A stretch of DNA of 64,000 nt from Piscinibacter defluvii (GCF_004011805.1 NZ_RCHJ01000013.1:124001-188000), one strand, 5' to 3'; numbered from the stretch's first letter, positions 19,948-30,739 are shown. Program-made: numbers and translations. Notes: generated by a model from the letters alone, not told the origin.

Positions 19948-20469
19948 ATGCACCTCTCGCGTTCCCTGACCCTCGCGTCGCTCGCGGCCATCGCGCTGTG
20001 GCCGACGCTGGCCGCCGCGCAGCAGGCCAACTCGGCCGTCTACCGCTGCCCCGGGCCGCCGGTGCTCTACACCGATTCGATCAGCGCCGCCGAGGCCAAG
20101 GAGAAGGGCTGCAAGCTGCTCGAGGGGGCGCCGGTCACCGTGATCCAGGGCCCCCGGCCGCGCCAGGGCACGCCGGTGCCCACCGCCAGCGGCCCGCGCC
20201 CGGCCGATTCGAAGATCGACCCGGCCGCCCAGCGCGCCCGCGACGGCGATGCGCGCCGCATCCTCGAGACCGAGCTGAAGAAGGAAGAGGACGCGCTGGC
20301 CGCGCTGCAGAAGGAATACAACAACGGCGAGCCCGAGCGCCGCGGCGACGAGCGCAACTACCAGAAGTACCTCGACCGCGTGGCCGAGATGAAGGCCGCG
20401 ATCGCGCGCAAGGAAAGCGACGTCGCCGCGCTGCGCCGCGAACTGGCCAAGCTGCCGCCGGCGCCGTGA
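19948..20469 (+). CDS. Exported DUF4124 protein with coiled coil
   Basis: 173-residue periplasmic protein. A signal peptide (LTLASLAAIALWPTLAAAQQ) is followed by a DUF4124-type domain (VYRCPGPPVLYTDSISAAEAK), a Pro-rich linker and a charged helical C-terminal half (ILETELKKEEDALAALQKE, VAEMKAAIARKESDVAALRR) likely to form a coiled coil. DUF4124 proteins are common beside glnA-ntrBC in betaproteobacteria but have no assigned role. The stop overlaps the ntrB ATG by one base (TGATG), so expression is coupled to the sensor kinase. Confidence 0.85.
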   Translation: MHLSRSLTLASLAAIALWPTLAAAQQANSAVYRCPGPPVLYTDSISAAEAKEKGCKLLEGAPVTVIQGPRPRQGTPVPTASGPRPADSKIDPAAQRARDGDARRILETELKKEEDALAALQKEYNNGEPERRGDERNYQKYLDRVAEMKAAIARKESDVAALRRELAKLPPAP

Positions 20470-21581
20470 TGAAGCTGCCGGCGCTTCCCGCGGCACTCGG
20501 CGGGTCGCGACCGGCCGACCCGGCCACCGCCTACGCGGCCTTCGACCACCTCGCCACCATGGTGGCGGTGGTCACGCCCGACGGGCGCTGCGTGTTCGCC
20601 AATGCCTCGTTCGAGAACGTGCTCGGCCTGTCGCGCCGCAGCGTGCAGCGCGGCACGGTGTTCCAGTGGTTCGTCGAAGCCGACATGCTGCGCGACACGG
20701 TCGCCGCGGTGGCGCGCAACGAATTCGCCACCAGCCGGCTCGAGGCGCAGCTGCGCCGGCCCGGCCCGGGCGGCGGCGACGCGCTGCCGGTGCACGCGAT
20801 CATCAACCAGATGGACGGCACGCCGCACGTGCTGGTGGAGCTCGTCGAGATCGAGGCGCAGACGCGCCAGGACCGCGAGGAACGGGCGCTCGGCCAGGCG
20901 CAGGCCACCAAGGAGCTGATCCGCAACCTCGCGCACGAGATCAAGAACCCGCTGGGCGGCATCCGCGGCGCGGCGCAACTGCTCGAGATGGAAGGCCACT
21001 CGCGCACGCTGACCGAATACACGCAGGTCATCATCCACGAGGCCGACCGGCTGCAGGCGCTGGTCGACCGGCTGCTCGCGCCGCACCGCAAGCCGCACGT
21101 GGTGAGCGACGTGAACATCCACGAGGTCTGCGAGCGGGTGCGCTCGCTGATCCTGGCCGAGTTCCCGCGCGGGCTGGCGGTCGAGCGCGACTACGACGTC
21201 TCGATCCCCGACTTCCGCGGCGACCGCGAGCAGCTGATCCAGGCGGTGCTGAACATCGCCCACAACGCCGCGCAGGCGCTCGCCGAGCGCATCGCCGGCG
21301 GTGACGCGCGCATCACGCTGCGCACGCGCATCGCGCGGCAGGTGACGATCGGCAAGCAGCGCTATCGTCTGGCACTGGAATTGCATATCGAGGACAACGG
21401 TCCGGGTGTGCCTGAGTCGATTCGCGATCGCATCTTCTACCCGCTGGTCTCGGGGCGCGAAGGCGGATCGGGCCTCGGGCTCACGCTGGCGCAGACCTTC
21501 GTGCAGCAACACCAGGGCACGATCGAATGCGAGAGCGAGCCGGGCAGGACGTTGTTCAAGATCGTGATCCCACTTCCCTGA
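20469..21581 (+). CDS. glnL: Nitrogen regulation sensor kinase NtrB
   Basis: 370-residue soluble PII-controlled histidine kinase/phosphatase acting on NtrC. The PAS domain is at about residues 22-130, the dimerisation/phosphoacceptor motif NLAHEIKNPLGGIRGAA holds His156, the N-box is NIAHNAAQAL, and the G boxes are EDNGPGVPE and GREGGSGLGLTLA. No membrane segment is present, as expected for NtrB. The start ATG overlaps the DUF4124 gene stop. Together with ntrC it should activate glnA and other sigma-54 genes under nitrogen limitation. Confidence 0.96.
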   Translation: MKLPALPAALGGSRPADPATAYAAFDHLATMVAVVTPDGRCVFANASFENVLGLSRRSVQRGTVFQWFVEADMLRDTVAAVARNEFATSRLEAQLRRPGPGGGDALPVHAIINQMDGTPHVLVELVEIEAQTRQDREERALGQAQATKELIRNLAHEIKNPLGGIRGAAQLLEMEGHSRTLTEYTQVIIHEADRLQALVDRLLAPHRKPHVVSDVNIHEVCERVRSLILAEFPRGLAVERDYDVSIPDFRGDREQLIQAVLNIAHNAAQALAERIAGGDARITLRTRIARQVTIGKQRYRLALELHIEDNGPGVPESIRDRIFYPLVSGREGGSGLGLTLAQTFVQQHQGTIECESEPGRTLFKIVIPLP

Positions 21582-21630
21582 GAGCGGCCCCGTCGCACGG
21601 GCCGGAGCATCGGGGATCATCCGCAGGCGC

Positions 21631-23112
21631 ATGAAACCCATCTGGATCGTTGACGACGACCAATCCATCCGCTTCGTGCTGGAGAAGGCCCTCGCACGCG
21701 AGGACCTCGCGGTGCGCAGCTTCACCAACCCGCGCGACGTGCTCGCCGCGATGGAGGACGACGAGCCCCAGGTGCTCGTCTCCGACATCCGCATGCCCGG
21801 CGGCTCGGGCATCGAGCTGCTGGCCAAGGTCAAGGCGCTGCACCCGGGGCTGCCGGTCATCATCATGACCGCCTACTCCGACCTGGACAGCGCGGTCAGC
21901 GCCTTCCAGGGCGGCGCCTTCGAGTACCTGCCCAAGCCCTTCGACGTGCCCAAGGCCGTCGAGCTGATCCGCCGCGCGGTCGACGAGAGCCTGCGCGAGG
22001 AGGTGCGCGACGCGGCCCAAGCCACGATGCCCGAGATGCTCGGCCAGGCGCCGGCCATGCAGGACGTGTTCCGCGCCATCGGCCGCCTGAGCCAGAGCGT
22101 GGTGACGGTCCTGATCACCGGCGAGTCCGGTACCGGCAAGGAACTCGTCGCGCAGGCGCTGCACAAGCACAGCCCGCGAGCCAACGGCCCCTTCGTCGCG
22201 ATCAACACCGCGGCCATCCCGAAGGACCTGCTCGAGAGCGAACTGTTCGGCCACGAGCGCGGCGCCTTCACCGGCGCGCAGACCACGCGCCGCGGCCGCT
22301 TCGAGCAGGCCGACGGCGGCACGCTGTTCCTCGACGAGATCGGGGACATGCCCTTCGACCTGCAGACGCGCCTGCTGCGCGTGCTCAGCGATGGGCAGTT
22401 CTACCGAGTCGGTGGCCACAGCCCGATGCGCGCCAACGTGCGGGTGATCGCGGCCACGCACCAGAACCTCGAGGAGCGGGTGCGCCAGGGCGTGTTCCGC
22501 GAGGACCTGTTCCACCGCCTGAACGTGATCCGGCTGCGCCTGCCGGCGCTGCGCGAGCGGCGCGAGGACGTGCCGGCGCTGGCGCGTTTCTTCCTGCAGA
22601 AGAGCGCACGCGAGCTGGGTGTCGAGGCCAAGCGCATCACCGACGCGGCGCTGGCGCGGCTGATGCAGTTCGACTTCCCCGGCAACGTGCGCCAGCTCGA
22701 GAACATCTGCCACTGGCTCACGGTGATGGCGCCGGCGCAAGTGATCGAGCCGAAGGACCTGCCGCCCGAGCTGATGGCCGAGGCCGTGGCCCGACCGGCA
22801 GTCGCGGAGGCCATGCCGGCCCTGCCCGCGGTGCCGGCGGGCGGCCCGGCCGACAGCACCGCGCCGATGCCCGGGGCGGTGGCGCCGGCGCCGGGCAGCG
22901 GGTGGCTCGGCGGCCTCGAGCAGGAGGCGCGCGGCCTGCTGCAGGCCGGGGCGCCCGAGGTGTGGGACGTGCTGACGCGCAAGTTCGAGGCGCAGCTGAT
23001 CCACACCGCGCTCGAGATCACGCGCGGCCGCCGCATCGAGGCGGCGCAGAAGCTCGGCATCGGGCGCAACACCATCACGCGCAAGATCCAGGAACTCGGG
23101 CTGGACGACTGA
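21631..23112 (+). CDS. glnG: Nitrogen regulation response regulator NtrC
   Basis: 493-residue sigma-54-dependent activator. The receiver domain (1-120) has the phosphoacceptor Asp52 in VLVSDIRMPGG and an acidic pocket IVDDD. The AAA+ domain has Walker A GESGTGKE, the sigma-54 contact motif GAFTGA and Walker B GGTLFLDEIGD. An Ala/Pro-rich linker precedes the Fis-type HTH (AAQKLGIGRNTITRKIQELG) at the C-terminus. It lies 49 nt after ntrB. It is the expected regulator of the glnA promoter in this window. Confidence 0.97.
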   Translation: MKPIWIVDDDQSIRFVLEKALAREDLAVRSFTNPRDVLAAMEDDEPQVLVSDIRMPGGSGIELLAKVKALHPGLPVIIMTAYSDLDSAVSAFQGGAFEYLPKPFDVPKAVELIRRAVDESLREEVRDAAQATMPEMLGQAPAMQDVFRAIGRLSQSVVTVLITGESGTGKELVAQALHKHSPRANGPFVAINTAAIPKDLLESELFGHERGAFTGAQTTRRGRFEQADGGTLFLDEIGDMPFDLQTRLLRVLSDGQFYRVGGHSPMRANVRVIAATHQNLEERVRQGVFREDLFHRLNVIRLRLPALRERREDVPALARFFLQKSARELGVEAKRITDAALARLMQFDFPGNVRQLENICHWLTVMAPAQVIEPKDLPPELMAEAVARPAVAEAMPALPAVPAGGPADSTAPMPGAVAPAPGSGWLGGLEQEARGLLQAGAPEVWDVLTRKFEAQLIHTALEITRGRRIEAAQKLGIGRNTITRKIQELGLDD

Positions 23113-23139
23113 GTCGCGGGCCGTCGACACGGCGCCGAC

Positions 23140-23156
23140 CGCACCGCCGCGGTGCG
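23140..23156 (+). terminator. Weak stem-loop after ntrC
   Basis: CGCACC-GCCGC-GGTGCG, a 6-bp stem 28 nt past the ntrC stop, followed by TTGCCGTT rather than a clean T run. It could act as a weak or Rho-assisted terminator. Confidence 0.3.
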
Positions 23157-23189
23157 TTGCCGTTCCGGCTGCACCGCTGACCGAGCTAC

Positions 23190-23205
23190 CCACTCGAATG
23201 AGTGG
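23190..23205. repeat. Perfect inverted repeat upstream of RTX gene
   Basis: CCACTC-GAAT-GAGTGG, 6-bp arms with a 4-nt centre, about 88 nt upstream of the RTX protein start in the 181-nt ntrC/RTX gap. It could be an operator or a small hairpin. No recognised family was matched. Confidence 0.35.
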
Positions 23206-23293
23206 TGCGCCTGCGCGATGCCCCCATCGTGCGTATCGACCGCACCCGATATCGTTTGTTCAGGCATCGACGCGAACCAGCAGGAGTGGATGA

Positions 23294-25447
23294 ATGGCGA
23301 CGATCGTCGGCGACGACAACCCCAACTCGTACCAGGGCGGCAGCTTCGAGGACAGCCTCAGCGGCGCGGGGGGCAACGACACGCTCGAGGGCCTCGGCGG
23401 AAACGACACACTGGACGGAGGCACCGGCAACGACGACCTGTGGGGCGGCGACGGGAACGACACGATCCTCGGCGGCGACGGCAACGACCGGCTCATCGCC
23501 GGCCTGGATGTCGTCGGGGCCGCCAACTACCTCGACGGCGGGGCCGGCAACGACGAATTGCGCGGCAGCGCCGGCAACGACACGCTGATCGGCGGCAGCG
23601 GTGACGACAACATCACCACCTACGACGGCGGCATCGACCTCATCCAGGGCGGCGAGGGCAACGACCGGCTGACGGCCTCCGGCCGAGGTACCTTCACCTT
23701 CCAAGGCGGTGCCGGCAACGACACGTTCGGCTCGATTGCGCTGGCCTACGCCTCGGTGGTCAACATGACGGGCGGCACGGGTGTCGACACCTACGTGGCC
23801 ACCTACCAGCCGCCGAACCAGAACTGGAGCGACAGCCTGATCCGCGCCCTCGACTTCCAGGCGGGGGCGGGCGGCGACGTGATCGACCTCTCCAGCGTGC
23901 GCATCTGGCTGAGCGGCCTGGCGGGCACCGACGACCCGTTCGATCCGCGCCTGGGCCACCTGCGCCTCGTGCAGCAGGGTGCCGACACCGCGCTGCAGGT
24001 CGATGCCGACGGGCTGGCCGGCAATACCTACGCCTGGAAGACGGTGCTGCTGCTGAAGAACGTCAATGCGTCGGCCCTGACGCTGGCCGACAACTTCGTC
24101 GGCACGACCAACATCACCGCACTGACGGTGGTGCAAGGCACCAGCAGCGCGCCCACGCTGGCGAACCCGATCGCCGATCTGTCGGCCCGGGCAGGGGTGG
24201 CGATCAACTTCAAGGTCCCCAACGGTACCTTCGTGGACGCCGATGTCGGCGACCAGGTGCTGCTGAGCGCGACCCTGGCCAACGGTGATCCGTTGCCCAG
24301 CTGGCTCAGCTTCAACGGACATACCCAGACGTTCACCGGCACCCCCCCGGCCGGCGTGGCGCTGGTGCCCCTGTCCGTCCGTGTCATCGCCACGGATGTC
24401 GCCGGGCACAAGGTCAGCGACATCTTCGTGATCACCCCGGCCACCGCGAACAACGACTCGCTGGTCGGCTCGTCGGGCAACGACGTCTACGACGGACTGG
24501 CCGGCAACGACACGATCGACGGCGCCGCGGGAAACGACCGCATCGTCGGCAACGAGGGCAACGACTCGCTGCTCGGCAATGCCGGCAACGACACGCTGTT
24601 CGGCAGCGCGGGCAGCGACAGGCTCGAAGGCGGCACGGGCGTCGACTCGATGGTCGGAGGCTCGGGCAACGACACCTACGTCGTGGACGCGGCCGGCGAT
24701 GTGGTCAGCGAGACCGGCACGCTCGCCACCGAGATCGACACCGTGCTCAGTTCCGTCAGCCGGACCCTGGGCGCCAACCTCGAGCGCCTCACGCTGACGG
24801 GCAACGCGGCGACCAACGGCGCCGGCAATGCCCTGGCGAACACCGTGACCGGCAACAACGCGGCCAACCGGCTCAGCGGGCTGGGCGGCAACGACACCCT
24901 GTCCGGCGGCATCGGCAACGACACCCTGGACGGCGGTTCGGGCAACGACGTGCTGCGCGGCCAGGATGGCAACGACCAGCTGATCGGCGGTGTCGGCAAC
25001 GACACCTTGACCGGCGGCACGGGCCGCGACCTGTTCGTCTTCACGAGCAAGGTCGGCACCGACCGTGTGACCGACTTCAGCGCCGTCGACGACACCTTCC
25101 GCATCAGCATGGCGGGCATCAAGGTCGGCGACGGCGACCTGCTGGTCGAGGGCGGCGCGGTCGACGCGACCCCCGGCTTCGCGAAGGCCGCCGAGCTGGT
25201 GCTGTTCACGACGAACATCGTCGGCAGCATCGACGCCGCCAAGGCGGCCGCCACCATCGGCTCGGCCAGCAGCGCGTTCGCGGCCGGCGACACGCGGCTG
25301 TTCGTGGTCGACAACGGCACGCAGTCGGCGCTCTACCTGTTCACCGCGTCCGGCGCCGATGCGACCGTCTCGGCCGCCGAGCTGACCCAGCTCGCGCTGG
25401 TCAGCGGCACGACGACGACGCTCGCGGACTACGTCTTCGTCGCCTGA
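23294..25447 (+). CDS. RTX-repeat calcium-binding secreted protein
   Basis: 717-residue acidic protein with two blocks of haemolysin-type nonapeptide repeats (GGxGxDxxx): about residues 18-155 ([18 protein letters not shown] and similar) and about 390-580 ([16 protein letters not shown] and following). Between them, about residues 282-370, lies an Ig/cadherin-like (CADG/He_PIG) domain ending in [17 protein letters not shown]. The ATG directly opens the RTX region with no Sec signal peptide, as expected for type I secretion by a C-terminal signal. No ABC/HlyD/TolC transporter is in this window. It may be an adhesin or S-layer/biofilm protein; no catalytic domain is seen. Confidence 0.87.
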   Translation: MATIVGDDNPNSYQGGSFEDSLSGAGGNDTLEGLGGNDTLDGGTGNDDLWGGDGNDTILGGDGNDRLIAGLDVVGAANYLDGGAGNDELRGSAGNDTLIGGSGDDNITTYDGGIDLIQGGEGNDRLTASGRGTFTFQGGAGNDTFGSIALAYASVVNMTGGTGVDTYVATYQPPNQNWSDSLIRALDFQAGAGGDVIDLSSVRIWLSGLAGTDDPFDPRLGHLRLVQQGADTALQVDADGLAGNTYAWKTVLLLKNVNASALTLADNFVGTTNITALTVVQGTSSAPTLANPIADLSARAGVAINFKVPNGTFVDADVGDQVLLSATLANGDPLPSWLSFNGHTQTFTGTPPAGVALVPLSVRVIATDVAGHKVSDIFVITPATANNDSLVGSSGNDVYDGLAGNDTIDGAAGNDRIVGNEGNDSLLGNAGNDTLFGSAGSDRLEGGTGVDSMVGGSGNDTYVVDAAGDVVSETGTLATEIDTVLSSVSRTLGANLERLTLTGNAATNGAGNALANTVTGNNAANRLSGLGGNDTLSGGIGNDTLDGGSGNDVLRGQDGNDQLIGGVGNDTLTGGTGRDLFVFTSKVGTDRVTDFSAVDDTFRISMAGIKVGDGDLLVEGGAVDATPGFAKAAELVLFTTNIVGSIDAAKAAATIGSASSAFAAGDTRLFVVDNGTQSALYLFTASGADATVSAAELTQLALVSGTTTTLADYVFVA

Positions 25448-25452
25448 CGGTC

Positions 25453-25479
25453 GAGGCGGCCGGGTCGCCGCGCCGCCTC
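25453..25479. terminator. Stem-loop in convergent RTX/xth gap
   Basis: GAGGCGGC and GCCGCCTC, perfect 8-bp arms around an 11-nt loop, starting just after the RTX stop and overlapping the stop codon of the convergent xth gene. There is no T run, so its role as a bidirectional terminator is only suggested. Confidence 0.35.
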
Positions 25480-26245
25480 AGTCGCCGAACTCGACCACCA
25501 CCGGCGCGTGGTCGCTCGGCCGCTCGTTCTTGCGCGGCAGCTTGTCGATCGTGCAGGCGCTGACACGCGGCTTCAGCGCCTCGCTGACCAGGATGTGGTC
25601 GATGCGCAGGCCCTGGTTCTTGCGGAACGCGAGGTTGCGGTAGTCCCACCAGCTCCAGCTCTTGGGCGGCTGCTCGAACAGGCGGAACGCATCGTGCAGG
25701 CCGAGCGCGACGAGCTGGCGGAAATGCTCGCGCTCCTCGGGGGTGCAATGGATCTGGCCGGCCCAGGCCACCGGGTCGTACACGTCGCGATCCTCGGGGG
25801 CGATGTTGTAGTCGCCCAGCAGCACCAGCCGCGGGTGCTGCGCGAGCTCGGCGCGCACCCAGTCGCGCAGAGCGTCCATCCAGCGCATCTTGTAGGCGAA
25901 CTTGTCGCTGCCGGGCGCCTGTCCGTTCGGGAAGTAGCAGCCGATCACGCGCACGCCGGACACGCTGCCGGCGATCACGCGGGCCTGCTCGTCGGCGAAG
26001 CCGGGGATGTTGCGCACCACGGCCTCGATCGGGCTGCGCGCGAGCAGTGCCACGCCGTTGTAGGTCTTCTGGCCGAAGCACTGGGCCTGGTAGCCGGCCG
26101 CCTGCAGCTCGGCGGCCGGAAACTTGTCGTCGGTGAGCTTGGTTTCCTGCAGCGCAATGGCGTCCACCGGGTTGGCGGACAGCCAGTCCAGCAGTTGCGG
26201 CAATCGAACCGCGAGCGAGTTGACGTTCCAGGTAGCGAGCTTCAA
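25478..26245 (-). CDS. xth: Exodeoxyribonuclease III
   Basis: 255-residue Mg-dependent AP endonuclease/3'-5' exonuclease of the EEP (Xth) family, acting in base-excision repair. Motifs seen are LATWNVNSL, IALQETKL (catalytic Glu), YFPNGQ, LLGDYNIAPEDRDV (catalytic Asp/Asn), GLRIDHILVS and ERPSDHAPVVVEF (catalytic His). The start chosen is TTG at 26245, where the protein then begins in the canonical LKLATWNVNS way with AGGA about seven bases upstream. An ATG at 26281 would add 12 unconserved residues. Confidence 0.93.
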   Translation of the reverse strand: MKLATWNVNSLAVRLPQLLDWLSANPVDAIALQETKLTDDKFPAAELQAAGYQAQCFGQKTYNGVALLARSPIEAVVRNIPGFADEQARVIAGSVSGVRVIGCYFPNGQAPGSDKFAYKMRWMDALRDWVRAELAQHPRLVLLGDYNIAPEDRDVYDPVAWAGQIHCTPEEREHFRQLVALGLHDAFRLFEQPPKSWSWWDYRNLAFRKNQGLRIDHILVSEALKPRVSACTIDKLPRKNERPSDHAPVVVEFGD

Positions 26246-26336
26246 GCGGTGTCCTGTCCGGGCTGCGGGCGCAGCGCGCATGGTATGCCAGCTGCAGGTC
26301 GTGCGTGATCCGGACGGGTGGGCGGCGTGGCCCGGC

Positions 26337-27878
26337 TCAGGCCACCTCGCCGCGGCGGATGGCGGCGGCGCGCGCGCGCACCGCCTCGCGCTGCGCCTCG
26401 TCCAGCCGCGCCACGTTCCTCACCTGCATCACCATGCGCGGGTTGGCGGCCAGCCGGGCCTCGTGGCGCAGCAGGAAGTCCCAGTACAGCGTGGTGAACG
26501 GGCAGGCCGTCGCGCCGCTGCGCTGCGCCGGGTCGAAACGGCAGCCGCGGCAGTGCGGGCTCATGCGCTGGATGTACTTGCCGGTGGCCGCGTAGGGCTT
26601 GCTGGCCATCAGCCCGTCGTCGGCGTACTGGCTCATGCCCAGCGTGTTGGGCAGCTCGACCCATTCGACCGCGTCGACGTACACCGCCAGGTACCACGCA
26701 TGCACCTGCTGCGGCTGCACGCCGTACAGCAGCGCGAACAGGCCCGTGACCATCAGGCGCTGGATGTGGTGGGCGTAGCCGTGCGCGAGCGTCTGCACCA
26801 GCGCGTCGCGCAGGCAGGCCATCGTGGTGTCGCCGCTCCAGTACCAGGCGGGCAGATCCTGCTGCGCGTCCAGCGCGTTCAGCCCGGCGTAGGCCGGCAT
26901 GCGCGTCCAGTAGATGCCGCGCACGTACTCGCGCCAGCCGAGGATCTGGCGCACGAAGCCTTCGACGCTCTCGATCGGCGCAGCGCCGGCGCGCCAGGCC
27001 GCCACCGCGGCGTCGACCACCTCGCGCGGGTTCAGCAGCTTCAGGTTGAGCGCGGCGGACAGGTGGGCGTGGTAGAGCCAGGGCTCGCCGGGCCACATCG
27101 CGTCCTGGTAGCGGCCGAACAGGGGCAGCCGCTCGGCGACGAAACGCTGCAGGGCGACGAGGGCCTGCGCACGCGTCACCGGCCAGCCGAAGCCCTCGAG
27201 CCGGCCGGGATGGCCGGCAAAGCGCCGTGCGACCAGCGCCAACACCTCGCGTGTGGTGGCGTCCGGCTCGAACACCGTGCGTGGCGGCACGCGGCCCGGG
27301 CCGGCGTCGCCGAAGGCCGCGCGGTTGTCGGCGTCGAAGTTCCACTGCCCGCCGGCGGGCCGGTCGCCGTCCATCAGCACGCGGTGGCGTTGCCGCATCT
27401 CGCGGTAGAAGTACTCCATGCGCAGCGCCTTGCGGCCGCGGGCATGGGCGGCGAACTCGCGCACGCTGCCGTAGAAGTGGCGGTCCTCGCGGACCTCCAG
27501 CGGCAGGCCGCGGGCCGTGGCGACGTCCTTGATGGCCTGCAGCACGCGCCAGTCGCCCGGCGCCGTCATCACCAGCGCGGCCGGGCGCAGCCGCTCGAGA
27601 TCGGCGTGCAGTTGCGCGGCCAGGCTGCCGCGGTTGGCCGGGTCGTCCAGGCGCATGTGGTGCAGCGGCCGGCCAGCGGCGCGCAGGGCATGCGCAAAGT
27701 GCCGCATCGCGGCCAGGAACAGCGCGATGCGCGCCTGGCTCGACCAGACATGGGTCGATTCCTCGGCCACCTCCGCCATCCAGACGGCGTCCTGCGCGGG
27801 GTCGAACGCGTCGAACGCGGCGGCGTCCGGGTCGAGCTGGTCGCCCAGCACGAGCACCAGGTGGCGCAGCTCAGCCAC
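26337..27878 (-). CDS. Iron-sulfur cryptochrome/photolyase (FeS-BCP, PhrB type)
   Basis: 513-residue flavoprotein of the FeS-BCP/CryPro group, a deoxyribodipyrimidine photolyase-related family. Agrobacterium PhrB, the model member, repairs (6-4) photoproducts. The four cluster cysteines are present: Cys355 (TTMACLRD), Cys443 and Cys446 (PHCRGC) and Cys459 (TACPF). Their spacing equals that of PhrB with an offset of five. Also seen are the FAD-pocket region MVTGLFALLYGVQP and the N-terminal Rossmann LVLVLGDQLD. The start overlaps the end of the small DUF2256 gene by eight bases, so the two are co-translated. Confidence 0.93.
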   Translation of the reverse strand: MAELRHLVLVLGDQLDPDAAAFDAFDPAQDAVWMAEVAEESTHVWSSQARIALFLAAMRHFAHALRAAGRPLHHMRLDDPANRGSLAAQLHADLERLRPAALVMTAPGDWRVLQAIKDVATARGLPLEVREDRHFYGSVREFAAHARGRKALRMEYFYREMRQRHRVLMDGDRPAGGQWNFDADNRAAFGDAGPGRVPPRTVFEPDATTREVLALVARRFAGHPGRLEGFGWPVTRAQALVALQRFVAERLPLFGRYQDAMWPGEPWLYHAHLSAALNLKLLNPREVVDAAVAAWRAGAAPIESVEGFVRQILGWREYVRGIYWTRMPAYAGLNALDAQQDLPAWYWSGDTTMACLRDALVQTLAHGYAHHIQRLMVTGLFALLYGVQPQQVHAWYLAVYVDAVEWVELPNTLGMSQYADDGLMASKPYAATGKYIQRMSPHCRGCRFDPAQRSGATACPFTTLYWDFLLRHEARLAANPRMVMQVRNVARLDEAQREAVRARAAAIRRGEVA

Positions 27879-28041
27879 GGGGCGCCCTGGCGCGCCGGCA
27901 GGCGTCGGAGCAGTACTTCACCTCGTCCCAGTGGCGCGCCCAGCGGCGCCGCCAGCTCATCGGGCGGCCGCAGGCCATGCAGGGCTTGCTCGGCAGGGCG
28001 GCCTTGTTGCCGCGGAACGAGGAGCGGGTGGGCGCTGTCAC
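27871..28041 (-). CDS. DUF2256 small zinc-ribbon-like protein
   Basis: 56-residue protein with the complete DUF2256 pattern: KPCMACGRPMSWRRRWARHW, then DEVKYCSDACRR. The four cysteines (21, 24, 44, 48) should bind a metal, probably zinc. The start is GTG at 28041; an in-frame TAG lies just upstream, so no longer form exists. The stop lies inside the photolyase reading frame (eight-base overlap). DUF2256 genes recur next to FeS-type photolyase genes, which suggests a role in cluster or flavoprotein maturation or in DNA handling, but none is proven. Confidence 0.9.
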   Translation of the reverse strand: MTAPTRSSFRGNKAALPSKPCMACGRPMSWRRRWARHWDEVKYCSDACRRARAPRG

Positions 28042-28108
28042 GGCGGCATGCTAGCCCGACGCCGTGTCGCTCCCGGCCACAACGACACGAGGGTCGCCGA
28101 CGCGGGCC

Positions 28109-28140
28109 TTGACCTTGCCATGGTGGAAAGGGGGATGCTT
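28109..28140 (+). promoter_or_regulatory. CueR/MerR-type operator-promoter of copper genes
   Basis: TTGACC (28109-28114) is followed by a 19-bp dyad CCTTGCCATGGTGGAAAGG (28113-28131; seven of nine positions pair) and a -10-like GATGCT (28134-28139). The 19-nt spacing is the lengthened one of MerR-family promoters, and the arms resemble the CueR box ACCTTCC...GGAAGGT. It lies about 135 nt before the DUF411 gene. Confidence 0.55.
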
Positions 28141-28273
28141 CGCGGCTCTCGGCTGTCCCGCGTCAATCCGGCGCCCCGGTGCTCCGCTACATTGCGGCCA
28201 TGCCACCGGAGGCCGCGCCGTCCGGCGGGCCGGCTGATGGTCGAGCTGGCCATTGCATGAAGGAGTTTCTGAG

Positions 28274-28732
28274 ATGAAGACCACCCCCGTCACCCGCCGC
28301 AGCCTGCTGCTGGCCGGCGTGGCGCTGGCGCTGCCGGCCGCGGCAGCGCCCGCCGTGCAAGGCGAGATCTGGAAGAGCCCGAGCTGCGGCTGCTGCAAGG
28401 ACTGGATCGCGCACATGCAGGCCGCGGGCTTCGCGCTGACCGTTCACGAGACCGGCAACACCGCGATCCGCGGCCGACTGAAGATGCCGGCGCCGCTCGG
28501 CTCGTGCCACACCGCGCTGATCGGCGGCTATGCGATCGAGGGCCACGTGCCCGCGCGCGAGGTGCAGCGCCTGCTGAAGGAGCGTCCGCAGGCCGTCGGC
28601 CTCGCGGTGCCGGGCATGCCGATCGGCTCGCCCGGCATGGACGGCCCCGAGTACGGCGGCCAGCGCGACCCCTACGACGTGCTGCTGGTGCAGGCCGACG
28701 GCCGCACCCGCGTGTTCGCGTCCTACCGTTGA
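28274..28732 (+). CDS. DUF411 copper-related exported protein
   Basis: 152-residue DUF411 protein with a twin-arginine-like or Sec N-terminus (TRRSLLLAGVALALPAAAA). The metal-site pattern SPSCGCCKDW (Cys38, 40, 41) and GSCHTALIGGYAIEGHVP are the family core. DUF411 proteins accompany copper and silver resistance genes and are presumed periplasmic metal binders. The ATG at 28274 has AGGAG eight bases upstream. The next gene is CusF-like, and a CueR-like operator lies upstream, which supports a copper role. Confidence 0.88.
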   Translation: MKTTPVTRRSLLLAGVALALPAAAAPAVQGEIWKSPSCGCCKDWIAHMQAAGFALTVHETGNTAIRGRLKMPAPLGSCHTALIGGYAIEGHVPAREVQRLLKERPQAVGLAVPGMPIGSPGMDGPEYGGQRDPYDVLLVQADGRTRVFASYR

Positions 28733-28750
28733 CCCTTGGCTGGAACCCCG

Positions 28751-29038
28751 ATGAAGAAGCTGCTGTCCATCACGCTGCTCGCGCTGGCGAGCCTGAGCGC
28801 CTGGAGCGCCGACGACTACGCCGATGCCAAGGTGCGCCGCGTCGACAAGTCCGCCGCCACGCTGACGCTCGAGCACGGCGAGATCCGCAACCTCGACATG
28901 CCGCCGATGACGATGGTCTTCGGCGTGCAGGACAAGACCGTGCTCGAGCGCGTCAAGGCCGGCGACAGGATCCGCTTCAAGGCCGTCAAGGACGGCTCGA
29001 AGTACATCGTCACCGAGCTGCAGCCGGCGGCGAAGTAG
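28751..29038 (+). CDS. CusF-like periplasmic copper-binding protein
   Basis: 95-residue small OB-fold protein with a signal peptide (LLSITLLALASLSAWSA) and the CusF pattern: EHGEIRNLDMPPMTMVF with His42, Met53 and Met55 as likely Cu(I)/Ag(I) ligands. The tryptophan that caps copper in E. coli CusF is replaced by Met50/Pro here, as in many stand-alone relatives. It sits 18 nt after the DUF411 gene, forming a two-gene copper-binding cassette. No CusCBA pump is in the window. Confidence 0.87.
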   Translation: MKKLLSITLLALASLSAWSADDYADAKVRRVDKSAATLTLEHGEIRNLDMPPMTMVFGVQDKTVLERVKAGDRIRFKAVKDGSKYIVTELQPAAK

Positions 29039-29053
29039 CGCCGCCCGGCCGCC

Positions 29054-30739
<1,686 letters not shown>

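Noticed and set aside
26246-26281. Upstream ATG start for exonuclease III
   Set aside because: It would add 12 residues before the conserved LKLATWNVNS start; the TTG at 26245 has a suitable AGGA.
28135-28260. 41-codon open frame in the leader of the copper cassette
   Set aside because: Arg/Pro-rich product without similarity or ribosome-binding site; its start lies in the presumed -10 region.
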